Shown in pieces: positions 9,801 to 18,857 of a stretch of 64,000 nt of DNA. The stretch is taken from the NCBI GenBank assembly GCA_005656395.1, contig SRSI01000057.1, positions 111,529-175,528 of the forward strand, in the 5' to 3' direction. Positions within the stretch are counted from its first letter, which is position 1. Each line of letters starts with the position of its first letter. Below the pieces are notes generated by a model. The model was not told where the DNA came from and did no database searches. It was given only the letters and a program-made list of their open reading frames with translations. The position numbers and the translations under genes were made by a program. Source of the DNA: Strongyloides papillosus. Taxonomy: Eukaryota > Nematoda > Chromadorea > Rhabditida > Strongyloididae.

Positions 9801-11082
9801 ATCTTACATGTTCATCTAATTCTTTGGGTACTGGAATTATTTTCTTCCTTATAGGGTAGTACTGACTTGAAACCGTAAATGAAGTCTTACAAACATTATT
9901 TGGATAGTCATTTTTATCATCATATAAAAGTGGCATTGATTTCAACAACGATATAAATTTATCTGATGCTTGATCAATTACCATACCATTAAAGTCATTG
10001 TTAGCTTTCGATCCATCATAATCTACTGGATTAATATTAAATTTCTTTAAAAAATTTTTACTCAACAATGGTGATATAGCTTCCTTATCAATGTAGAAAA
10101 TCGTTTTTTCTTTGTTGACTATTGAATTAGGTATACTAATGCTTAATTCTAAAGCACCGCATGTTTTTGAATATGATTCATGAATACCTTTTATTGAAAA
10201 TGATTCAGCATTAGCTAAACTAATATCACCTAACTTTTCCAATAAATTATCAGCCAAAGCCTTAGGTATAATATTAATAGAGCTGCATGAGTCCAAATAC
10301 ATTGTAACATCACCATACCCATCTATATTAACTATCGCGTTTGACACGTCATTAATTTCGTCTTTAGAAAAGAATGCAATTTTAATCTTTGATTCTTCTT
10401 TGCTATCCTTATTTTCTGCATTATCCAATCTCTTTATTGGTTTTGATTGATTTCCCTTAGAAAAATCTTTTTTTTCTCTATCTTTAAAGTCTTTTTTTCT
10501 GTGATCTTGGTCCTTAGACCTAAATTCTTCTGACAATTTTCTTTGCCTTTTCTCGACATCATATTTTTTGTCGCTATCGGCCGCAAATTTTAAAACATCA
10601 TCATATGTAGGATTCTCAAACTTTTCAATTAGTTTTCTTCCCATTTTTGACGGTATCAGGCTTAAGAATCTTGTGACAACAACTCTTTGAACCTCGTTTT
10701 TTCCCATATCTTTCAACATCACTCTAAATCTACCATATAACTCAATTAATAGTTTTTGACACGCTTCTTGAGAACCAAAAGAGAATCTTATATCATAGGC
10801 AGCTTTAGCTTTATCCCATAATGTATCTTTAAGATCTTGATCTTTCACGTAATTCTCAACATGTTCTAACAATTCCTCGACACTCATTTCTCCCTCAAAA
10901 GAATCATCCAAAAATCTATTGTAATAGCTATCAATCATCGTTTTCGGAAATATACGACAAATCAGTTCAATAGCTTCATCTTCTTCTTTTCCACGACAGA
11001 AGTTTCTAACTAGTCTTACATAAGCAGATTTATTTGGAAATGAATTGAAATCAGGAAGTGGATTTTTACCCGGGGGCGCCAT
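6820..11082 (-). CDS. Gag-Pol polyprotein with dead internal RNase H and a second C-terminal RNase H, 1420 aa
   Basis: Single ORF, no frameshift. Residues 1-180 look like a capsid-type Gag; 180-220 is Lys/Arg-rich with no CCHC knuckle. Protease is near 264 (LDSC, where DSG or DTG is usual). RT spans about 420-680 with D506 and YYDD at 567-570. The normal RNase H follows (about 709-830), but the expected D, E, D, D positions read S715, V756, S780 and N825. Integrase has H929, H932, C962, C965 and D992, D1045, E1081 (35 residues between the last two). After it, residues 1253-1400 form a second RNase H with D1260, E1301, D1330, H1385 and D1395 all present. The ATG is made from the last LTR base plus the first two bases of the primer-binding site, and the stop lies in the 3' LTR. 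Likely role: self-encoded reverse transcription and integration, with RNA removal moved to the C-terminal domain. Confidence 0.93.
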   Translation of the reverse strand: MAPPGKNPLPDFNSFPNKSAYVRLVRNFCRGKEEDEAIELICRIFPKTMIDSYYNRFLDDSFEGEMSVEELLEHVENYVKDQDLKDTLWDKAKAAYDIRFSFGSQEACQKLLIELYGRFRVMLKDMGKNEVQRVVVTRFLSLIPSKMGRKLIEKFENPTYDDVLKFAADSDKKYDVEKRQRKLSEEFRSKDQDHRKKDFKDREKKDFSKGNQSKPIKRLDNAENKDSKEESKIKIAFFSKDEINDVSNAIVNIDGYGDVTMYLDSCSSINIIPKALADNLLEKLGDISLANAESFSIKGIHESYSKTCGALELSISIPNSIVNKEKTIFYIDKEAISPLLSKNFLKKFNINPVDYDGSKANNDFNGMVIDQASDKFISLLKSMPLLYDDKNDYPNNVCKTSFTVSSQYYPIRKKIIPVPKELDEHVRLNIKKQIEKGWLEPVPVGTMIDNVNSMVIVKKDKIEDPVRVCFNCTHINKFLTIPEDSDELPSIKDLLHVDVDRISLYDIRSAFNRIDVEEDCRQYLVLGTPYGMFRSKVLVFGLKLSPYIWMKTIKRVLEPVIEHIKIYYDDIVNVAKGKLHDEINCKIIECLHKVNMQLTPSKCAIGVNKGIFLGYLIECPLKISIPKDRVEALLQLPCPRNSKEVMELMGRFQYFAAMIPNFAGLTAPIHDFKNRKGDFQNELYPHFESLKRATAKCVSLEAIRSNCKNLAIYISFSNIAVCSIMKACYKDEMRIFAVGGRKLRASEKNYGKPEKVLLAVREIIAQNKYISANFEILVYSEVQGIQKAWDSEIGVVSSTFQRLMYELKAFNLNFIYVKENKNDSNFLLKSNYSTNVSQAISFIAKVENDFDSFPISPDELKKEYFSDKDAILLGIYRSEGFLPESKKLELNYTLRSKLDKVEYKNGIIYVEDKLLIPFSLRSKLVDYLHRYHASFDQMSRNVKVNFVGNKILSLLKEKANTCEVCLTFRRNSRKQISEWPKTDDKRERFHADCAEYGKHLFMVNCDAHTGYCAAVMVKGVSAKDIIAAYSDTYERIETPLIQVADNGRGFCATQTREYLQDLGIVVLFSVPRCPESNGIAEKCIGLIKCYLDKQEKKESFKILLQKAVNAVNNRVVNGISVKRKFFGYSDEELVTMKYNFKSYPFVCNIKYKLDKGEKIWKNGKCLERIGKNMFRITDDEEKNVYIRKADSIMFLDKRGTVTSVDKINKLVYQEKENTIETLEIDVPDEPDREYIKIDNEQDFQNFRLSRPEFRLFLSVDGSTEKGKGYGGVIWGYINNELPEVVPFRGPKGLASSAQFLEVSALEEGLKKLESDKNDERFKGKLAIVTDSDYVGRSVAYYLSKWEKTNFMTTKGSKVKHEQQWKNILSNLTGWNEIIVLKAAAHKNILINEAADIQSKLGAAESTSKSSTTIEAEEGDD
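6827..6837 (-). promoter_or_regulatory. Polypurine tract of element A
   Basis: On the element's strand GAAGAAGGGGA directly precedes the TG of the 3' LTR, the usual plus-strand primer position. It also encodes the last Glu/Gly residues of the polyprotein. Confidence 0.8.
11069..11081 (-). promoter_or_regulatory. Primer-binding site of element A
   Basis: On the element's strand TGGCGCCCCCGGG begins right after the 5' LTR, as expected for pairing with a tRNA 3' CCA end. The donor tRNA was not identified. It overlaps the first codons of gag. Confidence 0.7.
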
Positions 11083-11224
11083 GAATAATTCTATAAATTT
11101 TGGTTAGTAACTCTTTATTTAAATTAAAAAAACTTACCTATAAATTTTGGTTAGTAACTAAAATTTATAGGCATTACATTTACTTATATATTTATTTAAT
11201 GTCATCTTTTTCATCCATCAATCA
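11082..11224 (-). repeat. 5' LTR of element A
   Basis: Identical to 6684-6826; carries the promoter-like TATATAAG on the element's strand. Confidence 0.92.
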
Positions 11225-11229
11225 CTTTA
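11225..11229. repeat. Target-site duplication of element A, right
   Basis: CTTTA, matching 6679-6683. Confidence 0.85.
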
Positions 11230-11449
11230 TTCATACAGAAATGTAAAAAGTGAACAATAAACGTAAAAAATCAACGATGTATATTTTTTAAAATTATCAT
11301 AAATTGTTATTTCAACAGTCATTTTTATTAAAACTGTAGAACTAATGTTTCGAAAATGCTGAACATTTTAAAAACAAATATCAATGCTATTCTAACCAAA
11401 TAGTTAAACAAATAATTTTATTTTGTAAAAAAATTATTTTTTCTTAACA

Positions 11450-12322
11450 TTAGGTTGTCGCAAAAGTTCGTGCGTATTTTTTTATAGACATTTCAGAACA
11501 ATATAATTTAAATTAGGAATTTATTTAATTAATGATATATTGTCCGTTACTATCGACTACTTGTCTCCATTTATCGAGTAGCTTATCGTTTTCAGATTCG
11601 AAGAATTTCTTATCCTTTTTGAAGAAAGTTTCAAAAAACCAATATTTGCTTCACCAACTTTAGTGAAGTATCTACCGTCCTAGAAATTATGTAGAGATAA
11701 GAGTAGGTAGTGATTAGATAGAGAACATCTGGAGAATATGTTGTGTGCGAGAGTAATTCATAACTTCTCTTATCCAGAATTTTTCGAGTCTTCAATGTCG
11801 CATGTCGTTATCTTGAAGAACAACATTTTTGTCATTTTTCAAGTTTCATAATTTTTTTGTTTAATTTTAATAGAATTTTACAATAGAGGTTATTAAAAGT
11901 AGTTTAGAAATCATAGAATCTCAAAAAATCTTCATTTGAAGCTGAAGCCATACAAATGCATGCATCATTTTCAAGATTTGTTTCTTTGTCTTGGAACTCT
12001 GAAAACGATCTTTACATAGTTACCGCATCTACTACATCTTCTTCTAATGCTCCACATAAATTTTTAGAATCATCAGTTGTCATATATCTAAGTTGAAGCT
12101 CTTAGAAAATGCGTTGTCAAAAATGACTTCTGACCACATCCACGTTTAGCAAAAAAAATGTAGCATAGATAGTGTAGAAAATTGTAATTATGCGAATTAT
12201 AAAGTTAAGAAGTGGTACTATCTAATTATTAAAATAGTTTAATTTTATATCAATTGTAATTATATTTTTTTGATGATTAAAAATGACCGTAAAAATACGA
12301 CAGAACTTTTGCGACAACTTAA
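11450..12322 (-). mobile_element. Decayed mariner transposon
   Basis: 873 bp bounded by mariner-type inverted ends: TTAGGTTGTCGCAAAAGTTC on the left and its inverted near-copy on the right, with TA directly after the right end (CA before the left, probably mutated). On the minus strand near 11530-11580 a transposase C-terminal remnant reads DKWRQVVDSNGQYI, typical of mariner. The rest is too broken to code. It is inserted into an older Tc1-like element whose right end survives at 12323-12520. Confidence 0.8.
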
Positions 12323-12520
12323 TATTTTTACCGTGACGAGAATGTAAAACATAACTATAATTTTTAAACGTAACAAGTTTTGTAGAACTCAGATTTAAGT
12401 AGATAATATTCCAGTTTGAAAAGAAGAATTTTTTCTGCAAAATCTTATCCTCATCTTTTCAATTCACTGTTTGTGAAAGCCAAAAATAGATCATTCTTAT
12501 TACTTTTGGAACAGACCATG
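12323..12520. mobile_element. Right-end fragment of the Tc1/mariner-like family seen at 61.5 kb
   Basis: Diverged match to 62165-62362, including CCGTGACGA near its start and the terminal ATTACTTTTGGAACAGACCA followed by TA. The left half is not recognisable, probably because the mariner at 11450-12322 inserted here and the rest decayed. Confidence 0.6.
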
Positions 12521-12601
12521 TATATTAGATACATAAATGATCGAACTTTTTGCAAGTATTAAAATATAAATATATCAAAATTGTTAATTTATTAATTAAT
12601 A

Positions 12602-14894
12602 CAGTATGGTTTTTTTAAAAGTATAGTAGAAAAAATTTGGAGATATATTTTACTCTTCAAAAATATTAAAAAATGTGATGTGACTTCTAAGGTAAAGTTT
12701 AATGCATCAAATAATTGGAGTTAACAAAAATCTAGCTAGTTATTTTAAAAAATCCAAACAAAAAAGAAAGAAGGATAATTACGTAGACAGTTCTAAAATG
12801 TAATAAATAACCACATCAAAAACCTAGATTTTTGTTTTTTAAAAACTTTTATATCTTAATATATTATACGCGCACTTAAATGAACAAAATAAATTTTGCG
12901 AACTTTAAAGGATGAAAATAAATTTCGCGTACTAAAAAGGATGAAAATAAATTCTTATTCCTATAATATCACTCATCTGGATAAAAGTAGCGTCGTCTAG
13001 TGACTTAGATAATTATCGTTTATTATTAAATCGAAGCTGTACAATTTTCATTTGATTTTTTAGTTTTTATAAATGGTAGCGATTATGTTTTCTATTGTTG
13101 AAAAAGGAAATGGATTTTAATATATTTGTTACAATATTAAGAGTGTATGATGTTAATAAAATATAATAATTAAACAACAATTTTATCCTTATTAGCAGTA
13201 AATGAATTTTGTGAAAATTTATTATGATATATAATTTCATGTATTACTTATTTTCATTTGCAAAAAATCACTGATATAGTAGAATTTACATTTAATATTT
13301 TTGTTTCTGATTACATGGAATATATGATAGTATACGTTTACATAAAAGTTTTATTAAATCAAAGTTGTGTAATTATTATTTTTTTAAGGATGCCGAATAT
13401 GTGTTCTATTGTTGGAGAAGAAAATGGATTTTAATTTATTTGTAACAACAATGAGAGTGTCGTATTTTAATAAAATAGAGTAATCAAACAATAATTTTAT
13501 TAATATTAGCAAATTAATGATTAAGTTGATTTTACATTTGCATTTTCATTTACATGAAATATTACATTGTATATGCCTTTATAATTTTGTAGTAGTCATT
13601 GATATAATCTAAATCACTAGACGACGCTACTTTTATCCAGATGAGCGATATTATAGGAATAAGAATTTATTTCCATCCTTTTTAGTACGCGAAATTTATT
13701 TTCATCCTTTAAAGTTCGCAAAATTTATTTTGTTCATTTAAGTGCGCGTATAATATATTAAGATATAAAAGTTTTTAAAAAACAAAAATCAAGGTTTTTG
13801 ATGTGGTTATTTATTTTCATACTTTTTCGTTACAAATAAGTGTAATAATCTAAAAAGTTTATAATTATCAATGTCAATAATAAAAAATGCTAAATTAGTT
13901 CTTTTAAATTGCATCTTTTCAATTATTTTATTTAATAATTTCTAGATCTCCTATGTAAATTATTATTTTTAAAAAAAATTTTTAACTTCTTATATGTTAA
14001 AAAAAGTAAATTTATATAAGAAAAAAACGCAGACCCATAACTCTAAAGCAAAAAAAACGCCACGGAAACCTTTACTTTTGGATTCATCTTAATTTTAATT
14101 TCCCAAAAAAACATCTAAAAATTAACTTCGGAACATTCATTGTGAAGTCTGAAGCCTTATGAAATACTCCATTGGAGCTTGAATGCCGCCCAGCGAACGG
14201 TGAAACCACTATGCGTTAGTAAATATTTTATTAAACCTCGGTTTGGCACTTCTTATTTTAGTTGGGTTGATCAAGATCAAAATTTTACACATACATACTA
14301 ATTTGTGTAATATTTTTGTTAAAATACGGCGCGTCCATTTACTAAGTAATTAGTGTGTGTGATATATTTTGTTAAAACGCGGCGCGTCCATTAATCCAAA
14401 ATTTGCACCATTTTTGGCACTTTGGATTCATTTTTCTCCGTGATGGAGCAAGATTTTTGGAATTTTTATTTTAGATTCCGATTTCTCGTAATGGAATCTA
14501 TATGTATGCAAAGTTTCAGAAGAAAATTCTGAAATCTAGGGGGTCAAAATATGCTTAACGTTGCATTTTCAGGGGGTGACGTTAGCGAGTAGATATAAAA
14601 GTCTTTAAAAATATATTTTAATTTCTTTACAATTGATGCTGTAAATTTTAAAAAAAAAAACCTCTATATTTACCATATTTTCTACATATATGTATAAAAA
14701 TAAGAAATTTTTATATTAAATTTTAATAAAATAAGATTTTTCTTTATCAAGAAATGTAAAACTGTGTTTAGTTCATGTTATCAATAGTAAATTTTAATTA
14801 ATTTGCTAGTCTAATCGCAACGCAAAGGTCATTTTTTTATATAAAATATAGTGTCCTAAATGTTGTCTACTATACTTTTAAAAAAACCATCCTG
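12602..14894. mobile_element. Non-autonomous TA-inserting element, 2.3 kb
   Basis: Ends are inverted: CAGTATGGTTTTTTTAAAAG on the left, CAGGATGGTTTTTTTAAAAG inverted on the right, and similarity continues for about 50 bp. TA flanks both sides (12600-12601, 14895-14896), the Tc1/mariner target. No transposase ORF remains. It contains a nested inverted-repeat element (12802-13814) and, at 14090-14600, an unexplained segment with a repeated GGCGCGTCCATT motif. Confidence 0.65.
12802..13814. repeat. Inverted-repeat element with about 185-200 bp arms
   Basis: Left arm about 12802-13000 and right arm about 13608-13814 are near-perfect inverted copies (shared core GACGACGCTACTTTTATCC). The 600-bp interior holds two diverged direct copies of a 170-190 bp unit (about 13020-13210 and 13350-13520). 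No coding sequence. Its own target duplication was not resolved. Confidence 0.75.
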
Positions 14895-15522
14895 TATATG
14901 TACCTGTTGTTTATTAGAACACTTATACATTTATTATGTTTATAATAAGTCTCATTAAAAATGCAAAAAAGTTTTAAGGTTAAAATTACTCTTTTTATAG
15001 TGGTATTCATTGTTATTTGAAAGATAAGATACTGGTTACAACTGTGATTGAAAAATTATGTTTTATTATATTAGTATGTATCAAAATTATTTTGTATTTA
15101 TGATTTTATGAGTCAAAATATAATTTTATTGCTAACCAACAAATAATAGTTATTATTTATGGTATGTATCTGAAATGACACATTTAAATTTTATATTACA
15201 AAGGGAAATAAAAGTTTAAAGTAAACACTTCTTTACTAATTTTGACAAATGTAAGTGATTATTGTAATTTTTAAGCTGATTATGATATTTTTATAATAAA
15301 TTTTAAACGTAAATAGTAATTAAAGATGATTTATAGTGGCATACAAGCATGTATTGTGATAATAATCATTAAAGTTTGGTGAATAACTTCTCTAATGCAT
15401 CGTCAAGAAACTAAAAAAAAGCATGGCTTTAAAGCAAAATTTGTTAAGAATGAGTGGCTTGCTCTAATATGACTATAACTATTTATTATGTTTTAATTTT
15501 GACATAGTGATGACAATATCAC
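14895..15522. other. Non-coding AT-rich stretch
   Basis: No gene seen. Confidence 0.5.
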
Positions 15523-15530
15523 TATATAAA
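15523..15530 (+). promoter_or_regulatory. Candidate TATA box
   Basis: TATATAAA 13 bp before an ATG and 48 bp before a perfect GTAAGT. See the candidate exon at 15543. Confidence 0.3.
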
Positions 15531-15542
15531 CCCTTGTTAAAG

Positions 15543-15577
15543 ATGGAATATCTCATAGATAGCCTGTCGATAGCAGG
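15543..15577 (+). other. Candidate first exon (35 nt)
   Basis: ATG followed by eleven open codons and a consensus donor GTAAGT (15578-15583). No downstream coding exon was found in the next 2 kb, so this may be a decayed gene start, a non-coding transcript or coincidence. The following 15584-15932 shows no gene. Confidence 0.2.
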
Positions 15578-15932
15578 GTAAGTTGCTTTTTTTGTAATCA
15601 TTTTTATATAATTATTTTTAGTTTTTTTGGTAGCAATAAAAGGGTATTATTTTTTTATTTCAAATTTACAAACAGAATTTTTGTTTATATTAATCACAAG
15701 ATTACATTTTATTAAAAATTTATTAAAATTGATTATATAATTTTTTTACATTCTTGATGAGGAAATTTCTGCAAATTAGAATAATTTATAAAATGTATAC
15801 TTGATTACATCTAATAAATTCTAACATTTTTATCTATTAATTTACTATTAAAATTAAGGTGATTATGATATAAAATTATATTTTAATTTTTTACACCTGT
15901 ATCATTTTTAATATATTTAATTTTTTAACATA

Positions 15933-17392
15933 CACTCAAAATTTTTTACCATCATATTCAGTATGTAACGTTACATATTTTTGTAATAAAATTGGTAAAA
16001 ATTACTTCAGTATGTTATTTACATACTGATGTCTTAAATTTCAAAAAAGTATGTAATATAGTTTTTACGTGAAAAACACATATTAATATGTGTTTTTTTT
16101 ACTGTGATAATTTTACATACTAAATATGTGTTATAAATTTTTAAAATAAACACATATTTTTTCTTAATTAACTTTAATGTTTTAAGTCTAATTATCATAA
16201 ATATTATTCATATTAATGTGCAAATCTAATTTTATTTTAGTAAAACTACAAACAATACAAAATAATTATTATGAAATAAAAAAAGAAACATAAAGCTACA
16301 AATTAAAAACAAAACTACATTAACAGAAAACAAACAAAAATTGACTGGACACAAACTTCTTCAAGAATTTCTTATTCTTAACTAGTGAAATTGAATCTGA
16401 AAGAAAAAGTAATATGAAGAAATAGAGCAAAACCTATCTTTTCCAAAAGATTGAATCTGAAGAGATGATTCCTAAGCTTATTATTGACAAATCTACACCT
16501 GAAAAAATATCGTTATATAAGAAAAAATATAATAAAACCTATCTTATTATCAGTTTGAATAGTGAAGATGCTCCTTGTTAATATAATTTATGAATTCAAA
16601 TCTGAAAAATTTAGTTATTTAAGAACAAAAAGATAAAACTTATCACATTATCAAGTTAAATTGTAGTATATGTAAAAAAATCTGAAATATAAACATGGTT
16701 AATATATAATAAAAACTACTAAATCAGCATACCAATCACAAAATTTCTACTGGAAAAAGACAATACAATAAAAGGTAAATGATTACAATATAGTATTATG
16801 TCAGGGAAAAATATGTTATTTAATAACATAGGTAGACATAATGAAACAAAAACAACTATAAGAAGAATGATTGTATTAAGACTATTTGGTAAAAAGATAT
16901 ACATTTTTAAATAACTTAAAGTATACATGTATTTATCATACTTCTAACAAGAGTCACTTAGTTTTTTGCTTGGAAATGATACTTTTTACAACAAAGAACA
17001 ATCATAGACATACTTCGTAATAAAAAAACATACTACAAAATACAATATAAAAAGCACGGTATAAAGAAATCCTTTACATTAGTTTAAAAATACTAATTAC
17101 TGTTATAATAAATTTATAAATAAAAATTCTAAGCATTATACTATAAAATGGAAAACGATAATGAGACCTCCATGCATGTATTTTTTATTCAACATCAAAT
17201 TAGAAAGAGAGGTATTTGATCAAGAATTGAGGTAGAGTATATTTTTCTATAAAACATAATATGTATAGAAGTATGTAAATTACAGCAAAGTTCTAAAAAA
17301 AACATACTTGATATGTTAATATATCTACCAGTATGTATATTACATACAAAATAAAATGTACATACGAAATATGTCAGCAAAAATCTTGAGTG
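15933..17392. mobile_element. Possible TA-inserting MITE, 1.46 kb
   Basis: Left end CACTCAAAATTTTTTACC and right end (inverted) CACTCAAGATTTTTGC are flanked by TA on both sides (15931-15932, 17393-17394). The ends are rich in TATGTAA/TTACATA motifs in both orientations. No transposase. The ends are short and imperfect, so the call is tentative. Confidence 0.45.
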
Positions 17393-17397
17393 TACAT

Positions 17398-17480
17398 ATG
17401 TAAACTCCAGAGAAGTATGAGTCAAAGAAATACCAGAGAAAGAGAAGGACATAACTAGGAGGCACAATATATAAAGAACA
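17398..17480. repeat. Short dispersed repeat
   Basis: About 80 bp resembling 29138-29220 and its palindrome copy at about 43604-43686 (shared pattern GTAAACTC, AGTCAAAGAAA, ACTAGGA). Origin unknown. Confidence 0.5.
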
Positions 17481-17590
17481 TACTTTTTAACTATATTATT
17501 ATCTTTACTTTTTGTGTATGTTGTAACAGACAACACATATTATTTTATATTATACAATTATCTTAAATAAAAGTTTGAATAAAACCTCAA

Positions 17591-17650
17591 GTGTAATTTA
17601 TTATATTTGGAACCCCTTTAGGGGTTCCCCAGGATCCATCTGGATTACAC
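17591..17650. other. GC-rich three-stem hairpin
   Basis: In an AT desert, GGAACCCC (17609-17616) pairs with GGGGTTCC (17621-17628) around TTTA. CCAG (17629-17632) pairs with CTGG (17640-17643). Outer GTGTAAT (17591-17597) pairs with ATTACAC (17644-17650). The whole can fold as a three-way structure. Function unknown; possibly a structured RNA or a transposon end. Confidence 0.5.
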
Positions 17651-17868
17651 ATAAAAGTATAACGATTATTATAAAAAAAATTATTTGAAGTATTTTATGA
17701 ATTAAACATTTTAAATCGTATTAATATATGAAAAATATTGTAGCTTAATTATTTATTAAATTTTAATTATTTATGATGGAATTGAAAATGATTGCAAATA
17801 TAATCATAAAGCTTTTTTGTCTCAAATTTTTAAAAAAAAGCAGATTGGTTATAATTTTTAAAACTATA

Positions 17869-18857
17869 TTAGATAACTATAGCTTTTGATGATGAATGCT
17901 TAACTGAAATTTTGTTTTTTATACATAAAAGATTTTTAAAGTATGTTCGATACGTTTCAATAAAAAATACCAAAGTTATTGGACAAAATATAGCATAGCC
18001 TTTTTCAATAAGCATAAGCACAATTTCAGCAAAAAGAGAAGAAACATTTCCTAAAAAAGTTAAAATTATTTTTTATAAATCTAGAACATACTTTGAAACT
18101 TTAAATAATAATATACATTAATATACAAAGTAGAAATTAATGGCATCACTGTATGAAATATAATATTAATTGTCAGAGCTATTTCATTTGCAGAATTCTT
18201 CTTTGATAAAACAGATTTTATTCTATCATTTTTTATCTTTTTGATAATTATTACATTTAATATTAAGCTTATTATGGATCCAATTATTTGAGGCATTATA
18301 TCAAACCAAGCAAACACATCATCTTCTAATGAACCATAAGAATAATAAGAACTATATTGTGGAGTACTAAATATCAATTTGGAAAAAAAGAGAGTATAAA
18401 TAAAGCAAATAAAATTAAAGAAAAAAATCAGTATTGAAACAATTAAATTCTCAAAAATTGATACTTTTCTATTGTATACAATAAGCATAAATCTCCAATA
18501 TGTTATGATTAACGGAACTAATGAATAAAAATTGTAAAGAAATAAATTAAATTGTATAAAAAATGTTGATATTATAATCATAGTTGTTAATTTGTATGTA
18601 TTGAGTATGTAACAAAATATATATTGTATAATTCTATGAAAATAAAAAAGGAAACCAGAAAAACACTGTAAAACAACAATATTTCTAACTCCTACGGAAC
18701 TTTTGAATGGTTCTAATAAAACTGTAATAATAATTATTGATAAATTTAATGTCACACATATAGAAGGCAAAATAATATCATTTAAAATATTATTTTTTAA
18801 ATATTCGACACTTGTTGATACTAATATTCCATAACGATTTGTGGCATTTAAATCCAT
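17869..18857 (-). CDS. Seven-transmembrane chemoreceptor, 315 aa, two exons
   Basis: Exon 1 is 18857-18092 and exon 2 is 18050-17869, separated by a 41-bp intron (18051-18091) with donor GTATGT and acceptor TTTTTTAG; the joined frame is open throughout. Exon 1 encodes six hydrophobic helices, at about residues 27-47, 59-85, 93-125, 134-158, 185-207 and 224-252. Helix 3 ends YWRFMLIVYNR, in the place of a DRY-like motif. Exon 2 supplies helix 7 (CPITLVFFIETYR) and a short basic tail. Length and layout fit the nematode serpentine receptor superfamily; the str/srh/srx subfamily was not resolved. Expected role: G-protein-coupled chemosensation at sensory-neuron membranes. Without exon 2 the ORF would stop after helix 6. 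Confidence 0.82.

Larger units (their letters stand above)
6684..11224 (-). mobile_element. Element A: intact Ty3/gypsy-type LTR retrotransposon, 4541 bp
   Basis: Complete element transcribed on the minus strand. Two identical 143-bp LTRs start TG and end CA, a 5-bp target duplication CTTTA flanks them (6679-6683 and 11225-11229), and a primer-binding site and purine tract touch the inner LTR edges. The internal region is 4255 bp and is covered end to end by one ORF. Identical LTRs and an unbroken ORF imply a recent, possibly active insertion. It sits in a gene-poor stretch between a small secreted-protein gene and a nest of old DNA transposons. The Ty3/gypsy assignment follows from the order protease, RT, RNase H, integrase and from RT sequence style. 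Confidence 0.93.

Noticed and set aside
15543..15577. Spliced-leader RNA gene
   Set aside because: A short exon before GTAAGT is suggestive, but the sequence does not resemble nematode SL1-type leaders and no Sm-like site was recognised.
17195..17536. 113-codon hydrophobic frame
   Set aside because: Needs a GTG start and crosses the end of a transposon-like element; only the shared 80-bp piece was kept as a repeat.
17591..17650. Hammerhead ribozyme
   Set aside because: The three-stem shape is suggestive, but the conserved CUGAUGA and GAAA core sequences are absent.
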